DNA from: Nitrospirota bacterium
Lineage (GTDB): Bacteria; Nitrospirota; Nitrospiria; Nitrospirales; UBA8639
DNA length: 12,282 bases
NCBI GenBank assembly: GCA_029881175.1
Contig: JAOUNC010000033.1
Span: forward strand, 1-12,282
Direction: 5' to 3'
Shown here: positions 1 to 7,671 of the stretch, piece by piece
Layout: the number at the start of each line of letters is the position of its first letter
Numbering within the stretch: position 1 is the stretch's first letter
Notes under the pieces: model-generated
The model's database searches: none
The model's input: only the letters and a program-made list of their open reading frames with translations
What the model was told of the DNA's origin: nothing
Position numbers and translations under genes: made by a program

Positions 1-61
1 CCAATTTTCACTACTACGACCATTCATCAATATTGCCTGTGCACAAACCGAGAAGAGGGCT

Positions 62-1891
62 ATGTCGTATCAACCCATTGAAAATTACGGACTGATCGGA
101 AACATGCGCACCACAGCGCTGGTGGGAATGAACGGGTCCATTGATTGGTTCTGCTTTCCTCATTTTGATTCGCCAAGTGTATTTGCCGCCATTCTGGATG
201 AGAAGAAAGGCGGAAGATTTTCTATTGCCCCAGTCCCCAATAACATCAAATCCAAACAATATTATTGGCCAGACACCAATGTGCTCGTCACCCGATTTCA
301 TTCCACCGATGGAGTCGGTCGCGTGATTGATTTTATGCCGGTTGGAAAGGATGCCGCCGATTGCACCCAACATGGGATTGTGCGACGCATCCAAACCATT
401 CGCGGGACCATGACGTTTCGTTTGGAATGTCAGCCTTCCTTCAACTATGGCCGCGACACGCATACCCTCACCGTGGACGCACGAGGCGGCATCTTTCAGT
501 CACCACACCTTTCACTCCGTATGGGTGCGACCATCCCGCTTCAACAAGAGGGCAATATTCTTGTGGCCGAGTTCACCCTGCAAGAGGGAGAAAATGTCGA
601 TGTCTGTTTGCAAGCCATGGAATCTGATGACCTGTCCTCCGGATTCTGCCCTGAAATCTATGCCGAAAAATTATTCACCCAAACCGTCGGGTACTGGCGG
701 ACCTGGTTATCCAAATGCACCTATTCAGGTCGATGGCGAGAGATGGTTCACCGTTCAGCTTTGGTCCTGAAGCTTCTGACCTTTCAACCTACAGGAGCTA
801 TTGTGGCGGCCCCAACATGTAGCCTTCCTGAAGGCATTGGCGGCGAACGCAATTGGGATTACCGGTATACCTGGATTCGCGATGCGGCCTTTACGCTCTA
901 TGGTCTTTTACGCATTGGCTTCACCGACGAGGCCTCACAATTTATGCATTGGCTGGAAGCCCGCTGCCATGAACTGGCGCCAGATGGCTCCCTCCAAATT
1001 ATGTATGGCATTGATGGCCGGCATACGCTGACTGAAGAAACACTCGATCATTTGGAAGGCTATCGTGGCTCCTCGCCCGTCCGCATCGGGAATGGTGCCT
1101 ATAATCAATTGCAACTGGATATTTATGGTGAATTGCTGGACTCCGTCTATCTCTACAATAAATATGGCACACCGATTTCATATGACCTGTGGAAGCATCT
1201 CCGCCGTCTGATTAATTGGGTCTGCGACAACTGGCAACGAACTGATGAAGGCGTGTGGGAAGTACGCGGCGGGCAACAACATTTCGTCTATTCGAAACTG
1301 ATGTGTTGGGTCGCGGTGGATCGTGGCATTCGCTTGGCCGACAAACGTTCCTTTCCGGCAGATCGGGAACGTTGGCTCAAAGTACGAGATACCATTTATG
1401 AAGAAATCATGGAAAAGGGCTGGGACAGTCAACGCAAGGCCTTTGTTCAACGCTATGGCAGTGATTCATTGGACGCCGCCAATTTAATGATGCCCTTAGT
1501 CTTTTTCGTCTCTCCCACAGACCCGCGCATGCTGAAAACACTGGATGCCACACTTCAAACGCCAGAGAAAGGAGGATTAGTCGCGAACGGATTAGTGTAT
1601 CGCTATAACATTGCGGAATCGACCGATGGCCTCAACGGGGAAGAAGGCACCTTTAACATTTGTACATTTTGGTTGGTGGAGGCCCTGACGCGTGCCGGTC
1701 AGGCAGATCGCAGTCGGCTAGAAGATGCCCGGCTCATGTTTGAACAAATGCTCGGATATGCGAATCATTTAGGCCTCTATGCCGAAGAAACAGGCCATCA
1801 TGGCGAGGCCCTTGGAAATTTCCCTCAAGCCTTTACCCATCTCGCACTCATCAGCGCCGCCTTCAACCTGGATCGGGCCTTAGGCAAATAG
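62..1891 (+). CDS. Glycoside hydrolase family 15 protein (glucoamylase/trehalase type)
   Basis: A 609-residue protein with the full layout of bacterial GH15 enzymes: an N-terminal beta-sandwich domain (about residues 1-210, opening with the typical [15 protein letters not shown] and GSIDWFCFP motifs) and an (alpha/alpha)6 barrel (about 220-600). The barrel carries [16 protein letters not shown] at 260-275, the substrate-pocket signature. Candidate catalytic glutamates are E400 (in VWEVRGG) and E527/E528 (in NGEEGTF), assigned by analogy with the family. Family members hydrolyse alpha-glucosidic bonds in starch-like glucans, isomaltose or trehalose; the sequence does not tell which. No signal peptide is visible, so it should act in the cytoplasm, plausibly in storage-glucan or trehalose turnover. 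The ATG follows a purine-rich ribosome binding site (agaagagg) by a short spacer. No other sugar-metabolism gene is nearby, so context does not narrow the substrate. The family call is firm; the substrate is open. Confidence 0.93.
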   Translation: MSYQPIENYGLIGNMRTTALVGMNGSIDWFCFPHFDSPSVFAAILDEKKGGRFSIAPVPNNIKSKQYYWPDTNVLVTRFHSTDGVGRVIDFMPVGKDAADCTQHGIVRRIQTIRGTMTFRLECQPSFNYGRDTHTLTVDARGGIFQSPHLSLRMGATIPLQQEGNILVAEFTLQEGENVDVCLQAMESDDLSSGFCPEIYAEKLFTQTVGYWRTWLSKCTYSGRWREMVHRSALVLKLLTFQPTGAIVAAPTCSLPEGIGGERNWDYRYTWIRDAAFTLYGLLRIGFTDEASQFMHWLEARCHELAPDGSLQIMYGIDGRHTLTEETLDHLEGYRGSSPVRIGNGAYNQLQLDIYGELLDSVYLYNKYGTPISYDLWKHLRRLINWVCDNWQRTDEGVWEVRGGQQHFVYSKLMCWVAVDRGIRLADKRSFPADRERWLKVRDTIYEEIMEKGWDSQRKAFVQRYGSDSLDAANLMMPLVFFVSPTDPRMLKTLDATLQTPEKGGLVANGLVYRYNIAESTDGLNGEEGTFNICTFWLVEALTRAGQADRSRLEDARLMFEQMLGYANHLGLYAEETGHHGEALGNFPQAFTHLALISAAFNLDRALGK

Positions 1892-2004
1892 CCTCCTCCA
1901 TTCCCGTTCTATTCGCTCATTGTGATGAGTGGCATTCCGTTCAGCATGGGCTTGACCAAAAAACGATTTCCTCAATAGTGGGTTCACTAGTCGATGAGCC
2001 TTCA

Positions 2005-2038
2005 CCCTCACCCGACCTTCTACCTGATAGGGCGAGGG
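2005..2038. repeat. Degenerate intergenic hairpin repeat
   Basis: CCCTCACCC (2005-2013) faces GGGCGAGGG (2030-2038): a 9-bp inverted repeat with one mismatch and a 16-nt loop, in the gap between the GH15 gene and the bfr terminator. It resembles the short interspersed CCCTCACCC...GGGAGAGGG repeats found between genes in many bacteria. No T-tract follows, so it is not a standard terminator, though it could protect the GH15 mRNA end. The similarity to the known repeat type is from memory. Confidence 0.45.
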
Positions 2039-2098
2039 AGTGTTGAAATAGATGAGTTGAGCGTTGAATCTCTCTACAAATTTCCCCATCAATTGCTA

Positions 2099-2143
2099 AT
2101 AAAAAAGGCTTTCCGGAGTTGATGGAACGACCCCGGAAAGCCT
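2099..2143 (-). terminator. Intrinsic terminator of bfr
   Basis: A perfect 11-bp inverted repeat, AGGCTTTCCGG (2106-2116) and CCGGAAAGCCT (2133-2143), with a 16-nt loop. Read on the - strand, the stem is followed directly by a run of Ts (complement of 2101-2106). It lies just past the bfr stop codon, as expected for a rho-independent terminator of that gene. Confidence 0.9.
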
Positions 2144-2166
2144 GTTGAACATAGAAATATAACAGC

Positions 2167-2640
2167 TTAGGCTTGGTGCATGTGCTGGCTGAGATAATTT
2201 TCAGCGCCTACTTGCTTGATTGTTTCGATTTGTGTCTCAATCCAATCGATATGTTCTTCCTCACTGGTGAGAATCACTTCCAGTTTTCCGCGAGTATTGA
2301 AATCTCCCACTTTGACACAATGCTCAATCGCTTCAGTTAACAATTTCACTGCCTCATGCTCCAATCCCAAATCCGACTTAAGCTGTTCCGGCACCGTTTC
2401 GCCAATTTTTAGCGTTCCCAGCCGTTGTAAGTTTGGGAATCCATCCAAAAACAGGATATGTTCAATGATTTGTTCCGCATGCTTCATTTCATCAATCGCA
2501 TGTTTACGAATTTCGTTATGCAACAACGTATAGCCCCAATTCCCGCACATCTCCCCATGGAGAAAATACTGATTGATCGCAGTTAATTCATTCGTCAACA
2601 CTTTATTCAGAAAATCGACGACACCTTTTTTGGCTTTCAT
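2167..2640 (-). CDS. bfr: Bacterioferritin
   Basis: A 157-residue four-helix-bundle ferritin, the usual length for bacterioferritin. All ferroxidase-centre ligands are at the canonical positions: E18, E51, H54, E94, E127 and H130. M52, the residue that ligates the intersubunit haem in the E. coli protein, is also present. The family forms 24-subunit hollow shells that oxidise Fe(II) and store it as a ferric mineral in the cytoplasm, which also limits oxidative damage. The start ATG has a near-perfect Shine-Dalgarno (AAGGAGGA) a few bases upstream. The gene stands alone: its own intrinsic terminator follows, and over 200 bp separate it from the next gene upstream. No ferredoxin partner (bfd) is visible. 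Iron control of transcription would be expected, but I see only one GATAAT hexamer upstream (2657-2662), which is not enough to call a Fur box. Confidence 0.97.
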   Translation of the reverse strand: MKAKKGVVDFLNKVLTNELTAINQYFLHGEMCGNWGYTLLHNEIRKHAIDEMKHAEQIIEHILFLDGFPNLQRLGTLKIGETVPEQLKSDLGLEHEAVKLLTEAIEHCVKVGDFNTRGKLEVILTSEEEHIDWIETQIETIKQVGAENYLSQHMHQA

Positions 2641-2671
2641 GAAATCCTCCTTGAGTGATAATAGACCGGCC

Positions 2672-2714
2672 TTTGAAATTCAAAAATTCTTTTCTTCACA
2701 TAACATGAATTTTT
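2672..2714. promoter_or_regulatory. Inverted repeats upstream of bfr
   Basis: The AT-rich leader of bfr contains an odd-length palindrome TTTGAA-A-TTCAAA (2672-2684). Overlapping it is an 8-bp inverted repeat, AAAAATTC (2682-2689) with GAATTTTT (2707-2714), 17 nt apart. The position, 32-74 bp before the start codon, suits an operator or promoter region. No clear -35/-10 pair or consensus Fur, PerR or OxyR site could be assigned, and AT-rich sequence yields such repeats by chance. Confidence 0.3.
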
Positions 2715-2814
2715 TCTATGTTGTTCCTGTTTCTTTGGTTATTTTATCGGTCCCTTCTTAGCTTGGTCAAGACTTTTATGTAAGTGAAAATAACTAATAC
2801 TGATTTTTCTTCTC

Positions 2815-2838
2815 AAAATCGTTGAGGGGAATGCTCAA
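2815..2838 (-). terminator. Weak candidate terminator after the YbjQ-type gene
   Basis: TTGAG (2822-2826) and CTCAA (2834-2838) form a 5-bp stem with a 7-nt loop, about 40 bp beyond the stop codon of the - strand gene. On that strand the stem is followed by CGATTTTGAG, so the T-run is short. It is the only hairpin I see in the right place, and it is weak. Confidence 0.25.
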
Positions 2839-2874
2839 GATCAATCATGAGTCAAATACTCCGGAGATCGCCCA

Positions 2875-3195
2875 TCAGGTGATCGTCACCGCAGTACCAC
2901 TGATGCTCACCATGAGCATACTTCCATTCTCGCCCATGACTTCATAATCTAAGTCGATACCCACAATAGCGTTCGCCCCAACCGCTAACGCTTCTTCTTG
3001 AATTTCACGAAAAGCGGTTTCCCTTGCTCGCGCCAATTCCTTTTCATACGAACCGGATCGTCCCCCCACCACATCCCGAACTCTGGCAAAGAAATCGCGG
3101 ACAAAATTAGTTCCCAGGATCGCTTCACCGGTGACTACCCCTAAATATTCCGTAATCCGATGACCTTCAATATTAGGTGTTGTCGTCAAAATCAT
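2875..3195 (-). CDS. YbjQ/UPF0145 family protein
   Basis: A 106-residue protein that matches the YbjQ (UPF0145, 'heavy-metal-binding') family along its whole length. It has the start [11 protein letters not shown], the [14 protein letters not shown] segment, a central amphipathic helix rich in Glu/Arg (about 50-75), and the end [15 protein letters not shown] followed by a beta strand. Members are small soluble oligomers; the metal-binding label comes from an early domain description, and no firm biochemical role is established. The ATG follows a good ribosome binding site (AAAGGAGC). It is on the same strand as bfr but over 230 bp before it, so a shared transcript is possible yet unproven. 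Its promoter must lie in the long gap at 3196-4181. Confidence 0.92.
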   Translation of the reverse strand: MILTTTPNIEGHRITEYLGVVTGEAILGTNFVRDFFARVRDVVGGRSGSYEKELARARETAFREIQEEALAVGANAIVGIDLDYEVMGENGSMLMVSISGTAVTIT

Positions 3196-3365
3196 GGCCT
3201 GCTCCTTTCAACTTTGCAGTTCATCATTCTTGAGAAACACGTCGCTCTCGCTCGCAAAACACCATCGTGTTTGAAGGCCTCCTCCAAGTCGAAACGGGCT
3301 GGTTTTTTTCAAGTTGAACGTTGGCAAAATATAGACCAGAAAAAAAACCTCTCTTCCACACATTC

Positions 3366-3374
3366 TGTGCATAA
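3366..3374 (-). promoter_or_regulatory. DnaA box (perfect, reverse)
   Basis: TGTGCATAA, the complement of TTATGCACA, matches the TTATNCACA consensus at every position. It is the box nearest the YbjQ-type gene and lies just outside the AT-rich island. Confidence 0.55.
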
Positions 3375-3414
3375 CATGGTGGTGAGCGCTTTGTTTAGCG
3401 TGAATCTTCAAGGA

Positions 3415-3443
3415 TTGACAAAGAATTGAGCAAATTGCCTAAT
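3415..3443 (+). promoter_or_regulatory. Candidate sigma-70-type promoter
   Basis: A perfect -35 hexamer TTGACA (3415-3420), then 17 bp, then CCTAAT (3438-3443), which matches TATAAT at four of six positions but lacks the important second-position A. The -10 falls inside the 17-bp palindrome at 3436-3452, the geometry of an operator blocking a promoter. It points toward dnaE, over 700 bp away, so it would make a long leader or a small RNA. Confidence 0.35.
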
Positions 3444-3452
3444 TATTAGGCA
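3436..3452. promoter_or_regulatory. Perfect 17-bp palindrome, probable operator
   Basis: TGCCTAAT-T-ATTAGGCA: two perfect 8-bp half-sites around one central base. Its form suits binding by a dimeric regulator, and it begins 15 bp after a TTGACA element. The regulator is not identifiable from the sequence. Confidence 0.45.
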
Positions 3453-3519
3453 TAGTATGAATATATTTCTAACCTGCTACATTTGGTGGTGTAGTTTTTT
3501 TGGCATCGTCGTAAAAGTA

Positions 3520-3582
3520 GAAAATATCTTTTTGTCAACATTTCTTTATTCAATTTTTACAGAAAAATTGGTAGATATTTTC
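3520..3582. repeat. Nested inverted repeats in the AT-rich island
   Basis: Outer arms GAAAATATCT (3520-3529) and AGATATTTTC (3573-3582) are perfect over 10 bp. Inside them, CAATTTTT (3551-3558) and AAAAATTG (3563-3570) form a perfect 8-bp stem with an ACAG loop. A near-consensus DnaA box (TTGTCAACA, 3532-3540) sits between the outer and inner arms. The segment is about 25-30% G+C, as expected for an easily unwound element. Confidence 0.5.
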
Positions 3583-3603
3583 ACGAAACTCTTGCAAATG
3601 ACA

Positions 3604-3636
3604 TTATCCACAGAATTCATTAAAATCTGTTGATAG
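3604..3636. promoter_or_regulatory. Paired, inverted DnaA boxes
   Basis: A perfect forward box TTATCCACA (3604-3612) faces a one-mismatch reverse box TGTTGATAG (3628-3636). Together they form a 10-bp inverted repeat with one mismatch: TATCCACAGA (3605-3614) and TCTGTTGATA (3626-3635), 11 bp apart. They lie at the right-hand edge of the AT-rich island. Confidence 0.55.
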
Positions 3637-3982
3637 GCAGCCAATTTTATGAACTTGGCCCTGATTATTTATAGACTTTTAGCCTTTTTTCCTTGGCGCC
3701 TCTTCAGGAGCAACCGATCGGTGATTGAAGCCAATCTCTCATGCTTCATGAATAAAATCTCAGGACAAATGGGCCATGGAAAAAGCGCAGGGGATGTTGA
3801 TTTCTGCCTCCCTATGATCGCTTAGGTCGTCCATATTCTTTCCTCATCGCCATAGGTATCTTTCCTTGCGCATCACTTCTGAAATCATGGCGATTGAGTG
3901 TGTATTTTTACGACCCTGCTCAAAAAACAGTCAAAATGCTCAACCCATTCTCTAGCTTGATCAAGGAAAGCCAACATGGAAT

Positions 3983-3991
3983 TTATCCACA
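3983..3991 (+). promoter_or_regulatory. DnaA box (perfect, forward)
   Basis: TTATCCACA, identical to the box at 3604 and in the same orientation, 191 bp before the dnaE start. It is preceded by a perfect 10-bp palindrome CTTGATCAAG (3956-3965). The position would also suit DnaA control of dnaE transcription. Confidence 0.55.
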
Positions 3992-4181
3992 ATGTTATAC
4001 CCATTTTCTCGGGATGATTGCCCCCTCACTCAGTCGACTATTTCAGACGATGTCTGTATCGTAGACACGAACGATGCGCGACCCACCAGGCCATTATGAC
4101 GCTGACTGATTTGCCATGCTGAGACACCAGTTAGCTTTGCGACCACAACTTATTTAACTTTACTGACTAAGGACATTATTT

Positions 4182-7100
4182 GTGCCGTCACAATTTGTTC
4201 ACCTTCATCTGCACACGCAATATAGTCTCCTTGACGGAGCCAACCAACTCAACCCGCTCTTTCAACAAGTGAAAGATTTTGGGATGCCCGCCGTAGCCAT
4301 GACCGACCACGGCAACCTGTTTGGCGCAATTGATTTTTATCAAAAAGCCAAAAACCTCGGCATCAAACCCATCATTGGCTGTGAAGCCTATATGGCTCCT
4401 GGCAGCCGGACTCAAAAATCCGGACACCTCGCACACAATGAGTATTATCATCTGATTTTGCTCGCGACCAATCAAGTGGGCTATCACAACCTCATCAAAC
4501 TTTCCAGCAAAGCCTACCTGGAAGGGTTTTATTACAAACCCCGAATGGACAAAGAACTCTTACGTGAGCATCACGAAGGGCTCATTGCCCTGTCGGGATG
4601 TTTAAGCGGTGAAGTCCCGCAATTAATCGGGCAACATGACCTTGAAGGGGCAATGCAAGTTGCGGATGAATATCGATCCATTTTTGGCAAGGATCATTAT
4701 TACTTAGAAGTGCAGGCCAATGGATTGGAACAACAGCAGATTGCCAATCGCGGACTAATGGAGATTCATCGGAAACTCGGCATTCCATTAGTTGGGACAA
4801 ACGATTGTCATTATCTCACCAAACGCGATGCCCGCCCCCATGAAATCATGCTGTGCTTGCAGACGGGGAAAACGCTCAAAGATCCCAACCGCATGAAGTT
4901 TGATACGGATCAGTTATATGTAAAGTCCACCGAAGAAATGGTCGCGGAATTTGCCGAGTTTCCTCGGGCCGTCTTGAATACCACGCAAGTCGCTGAACAA
5001 TGCGACCTCTCCCTTGAATTCGGCGCCACATACCTCCCGGATTATCATGTGCCCGAAGGCCAAACGCATAACTCCTATCTCCAAAATCTCTCTGAAGAAG
5101 GCCTGCGTCAGCGCTTGCGCGAACGTCCAACATCCATTCCCCTTGAGGCCTATCAACATCGTTTAACCACTGAGTTAGCGGTCTTGAATGCCATGGGCTA
5201 TGCCGGCTACTTCCTGGTCGTCTGGGACATTATTAATTTTGCGCGCTCACGCAAAATACCTGTGGGACCGGGACGCGGCTCTGCCGCAGGAAGCCTGGTC
5301 GCCTACGCCCTCCGCATCACCGACCTGGATCCACTGTCCTACAACCTGCTCTTTGAACGCTTCCTGAATCCTGAACGAGTGAGCATGCCGGATATCGATA
5401 TGGACTTTTGCATGGACCGTCGAGGAGAAGTCATCAATTACGTGATTGAGAAATATGGGGAAGCGCACGTCTGCCAAATCATTACCTTTGGGACGCTGGG
5501 CGCTAAAGCCGCCATTCGTGATGTGGGACGGGTCATGGATTTCCCCTATGCCGAAGTCGACAAGGTCGCAAAGTTGGTGCCCACGCAACTCAATATCACC
5601 CTGAAAGACGCGCTCAATCAGGAGCCCCGCCTGCAGGAATTAGTCGACCAGGAACCCGGCATGAAAGAACTCATGGATACGGCCATGGCCTTAGAAGGTT
5701 TGGCTCGCCATGCCTCCACCCATGCCGCCGGCGTGGTCATCTCGCAGAAACCACTTATGGAGCATGTACCGCTCTATAAGACCAGCAATGACGAAATCGT
5801 CACGCAATATACGATGACCGATCTGGAAAAAGTCGGGTTGGTCAAGTTTGACTTCCTCGGCTTGAAAACACTGACCATGATTCACGAGGCAGTCAGAATG
5901 GTCAATGCCTCCCCGTTGGTTTCGCCCCCGCTCGACCTCAACAATTTAGTGCTGGATGATCCAGCCACCTTCGCGCTATTAAGTTCCGGCAAGACCGCGG
6001 GCATTTTCCAGCTGGAAAGTTCCGGCATGCGAAACCTGTTAGTCAAAATCAAACCTGAAACATTTGAAGATCTCATCGCAATTTTGGCGCTCTATCGTCC
6101 CGGCCCTTTGGAAAGCGGCATGGTGGATGACTTCATCAAACGAAAACGCGATCCCTCGCAAATCGTCTATGCCCCACCCGAGGTGGAACCCATCTTAAAA
6201 GAAACCTATGGCGTCATTGTCTACCAAGAGCAAGTCATGGCCATTACCAATAAGCTGGCTGGCTTCTCTTTGGGACAAGCCGATTTACTTCGACGCGCCA
6301 TGGGGAAGAAAAAGCATGATGAGATGGCGAAGCAAAAAGCCTTATTCATTTCCGGGTGCGTCGAACGGGGCATCGCAGAATCAGTCGCGGAAAAAATATT
6401 TGACCAAATGGCCTTTTTCGCCGGCTACGGATTCAATAAATCCCACTCCGCCGCCTACGCCCTGGTGACCTATCAGACCGCCTACCTCAAAGCACATTAT
6501 CCCACTGAATTCATGGCAGCCCTCCTCACCATCGAAATGGGCAATACCGACAAAATGGTGGGCTACTTTACCGAATGCCGGGATTTGGGAATAAAAATAC
6601 TTCCCCCCGATGTGAATCAGAGCTTAAAGAATTTCAGCGTGGTGCCGGAAGGAATTCGATTTGGACTGGCCGCCATTAAAAACGTGGGACAAAATGCCGT
6701 CGACATCATCTTGGAGTCCCGCGACGCAGAGGGGGAGATGACCTCATTCGTCGATTTTTGTTGCCGGGTGGATTCCCAAAAGGTCAATAAACGTGTCGTC
6801 GAAGGCCTGATCAAAGTCGGCGCCTTCGATTCCATGGGCACCTCACGGGCGAGCCTGTTTGAAGCCCTTGATCCAATCATGGATCACGCCACCACTGTTC
6901 AACGCAACAAGCGACAAGGCCAAACCAGCCTGTTTGATCTCCCCTCAGAAGACACCGCTGTTGCGGACACGAATAGCTTCGGATTCACCATTCCCCAGAA
7001 ACCGGAATGGTCACAAAATGAACTGTTACAATATGAACGCGAACTGACCGGCTTTTATATTACCGATCATCCTCTCAACCGTCATCGCATGGCCATCGCC

Positions 7101-7646
7101 CATTTTTCCACATGCTCCACCGAATCACTCAGAGAAATACGGGATGAGCGAGAAGTCAAACTCTGCGGCGTCATCTCCAGCATCAAAATCACGACCACCA
7201 AAAAAGGAAATCGGATGGCCTATGTCCAATTAGAAGACTTGAAAGGCACCGTCGAGGCCATTATTTTCCCGGAAGCCTTCAAAAACCATGAGGAGATGCT
7301 CAAGCCGGACGCCGTCATTCGTATCACCGGAGCAGTAGATCTTATGGATAATGGTGCTAGAATAAAAGTCACGAGAGTGGAACTGGTGCCACAATTAGAA
7401 TGTGAAACCGTGAAACACGTGACGCTGAAGATTCACGAACCAGACGTGCAGCCTGACAATCTGGTAGACTTGAAAAATATTTTTGAACGACACCCTGGAC
7501 CGACACCTATTTCCCTAGCCTTTCATCTACAGCCGGACCTGACAGCCAACCTGTCGAAGCTACCGAATGTCGGCATTTCCCCTACACCGGAATTTTTAGA
7601 AGAAGTGGAGCATTTGTTGGGAACATCGACGGTCGCCTTCCACTAA
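4182..7646 (+). CDS. dnaE: DNA polymerase III subunit alpha
   Basis: A 1154-residue replicative polymerase, close to the family's usual 1160. Domains in order: PHP (1-275), palm/fingers with GPGRGSAAGSLVAY from 362 and the catalytic aspartates D404 and D406 (PDIDMDF) and D557 (KFDFLGL), then a helix-hairpin-helix region. An internal beta-clamp motif QTSLF follows at 914-918, then an OB fold starting near 990 and a C-terminal tau-binding region. It copies the chromosome as the catalytic core of the Pol III holoenzyme. The PHP domain keeps all nine expected metal ligands (H9, H11, D18, H43, E68, H90, C140, D208, H210), unlike E. coli, whose site is degenerate. The start is GTG, placed 8 nt after AAGGA and immediately before the conserved FVHLHLHT. 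accA follows after 25 bp, a gene order also seen in E. coli. Confidence 0.98.
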   Translation: MPSQFVHLHLHTQYSLLDGANQLNPLFQQVKDFGMPAVAMTDHGNLFGAIDFYQKAKNLGIKPIIGCEAYMAPGSRTQKSGHLAHNEYYHLILLATNQVGYHNLIKLSSKAYLEGFYYKPRMDKELLREHHEGLIALSGCLSGEVPQLIGQHDLEGAMQVADEYRSIFGKDHYYLEVQANGLEQQQIANRGLMEIHRKLGIPLVGTNDCHYLTKRDARPHEIMLCLQTGKTLKDPNRMKFDTDQLYVKSTEEMVAEFAEFPRAVLNTTQVAEQCDLSLEFGATYLPDYHVPEGQTHNSYLQNLSEEGLRQRLRERPTSIPLEAYQHRLTTELAVLNAMGYAGYFLVVWDIINFARSRKIPVGPGRGSAAGSLVAYALRITDLDPLSYNLLFERFLNPERVSMPDIDMDFCMDRRGEVINYVIEKYGEAHVCQIITFGTLGAKAAIRDVGRVMDFPYAEVDKVAKLVPTQLNITLKDALNQEPRLQELVDQEPGMKELMDTAMALEGLARHASTHAAGVVISQKPLMEHVPLYKTSNDEIVTQYTMTDLEKVGLVKFDFLGLKTLTMIHEAVRMVNASPLVSPPLDLNNLVLDDPATFALLSSGKTAGIFQLESSGMRNLLVKIKPETFEDLIAILALYRPGPLESGMVDDFIKRKRDPSQIVYAPPEVEPILKETYGVIVYQEQVMAITNKLAGFSLGQADLLRRAMGKKKHDEMAKQKALFISGCVERGIAESVAEKIFDQMAFFAGYGFNKSHSAAYALVTYQTAYLKAHYPTEFMAALLTIEMGNTDKMVGYFTECRDLGIKILPPDVNQSLKNFSVVPEGIRFGLAAIKNVGQNAVDIILESRDAEGEMTSFVDFCCRVDSQKVNKRVVEGLIKVGAFDSMGTSRASLFEALDPIMDHATTVQRNKRQGQTSLFDLPSEDTAVADTNSFGFTIPQKPEWSQNELLQYERELTGFYITDHPLNRHRMAIAHFSTCSTESLREIRDEREVKLCGVISSIKITTTKKGNRMAYVQLEDLKGTVEAIIFPEAFKNHEEMLKPDAVIRITGAVDLMDNGARIKVTRVELVPQLECETVKHVTLKIHEPDVQPDNLVDLKNIFERHPGPTPISLAFHLQPDLTANLSKLPNVGISPTPEFLEEVEHLLGTSTVAFH

Positions 7647-7671
7647 TTGCCCTCTACCAAGGAGCCTGCCA

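Larger units (their letters stand above)
3196..4181. other. Long non-coding region, candidate replication origin or DnaA-controlled region
   Basis: Nearly 1 kb between divergent genes (YbjQ-type on -, dnaE on +) with no convincing gene. Bases 3421-3660 are about 30% G+C by hand count, far lower than the neighbouring genes. Three perfect DnaA boxes (TTATNCACA) lie at 3366-3374 (reverse), 3604-3612 and 3983-3991. One-mismatch boxes lie at 3532-3540 (TTGTCAACA) and 3628-3636 (TGTTGATAG, reverse). There are several inverted repeats, listed separately, including ATCGCCAT (3846-3853) with ATGGCGAT (3887-3894). By my rough estimate, chance would give well below one perfect box in this length. This suits oriC, but a datA-like titration site or DnaA regulation of dnaE would look similar, and dnaA, dnaN and gyrB are not in view. 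Confidence 0.45.

Noticed and set aside
14..463. 149-codon open frame on the - strand
   Set aside because: It lies entirely antisense to the well-supported GH15 gene and has no recognisable domain or ribosome binding site.
3299..3349. GGTTTTTTTC / GAAAAAAAACC inverted repeat as a bidirectional terminator
   Set aside because: The arms are mostly homopolymer runs of unequal length with little G+C stem, and no gene ends nearby, so a terminator call is not supported.
3160..3429. 89-codon + strand and 67-codon - strand (3208-3411) open frames in the gap before dnaE
   Set aside because: Both lack a ribosome binding site and recognisable motifs. The + frame begins inside the YbjQ-type gene and both cover a perfect DnaA box, so they look like chance frames.
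7103..7112. TTTTCCACA inside dnaE as an additional DnaA box
   Set aside because: It differs from the TTATNCACA consensus by one base and lies within conserved coding sequence, and single-mismatch matches are expected by chance in a window of this size.
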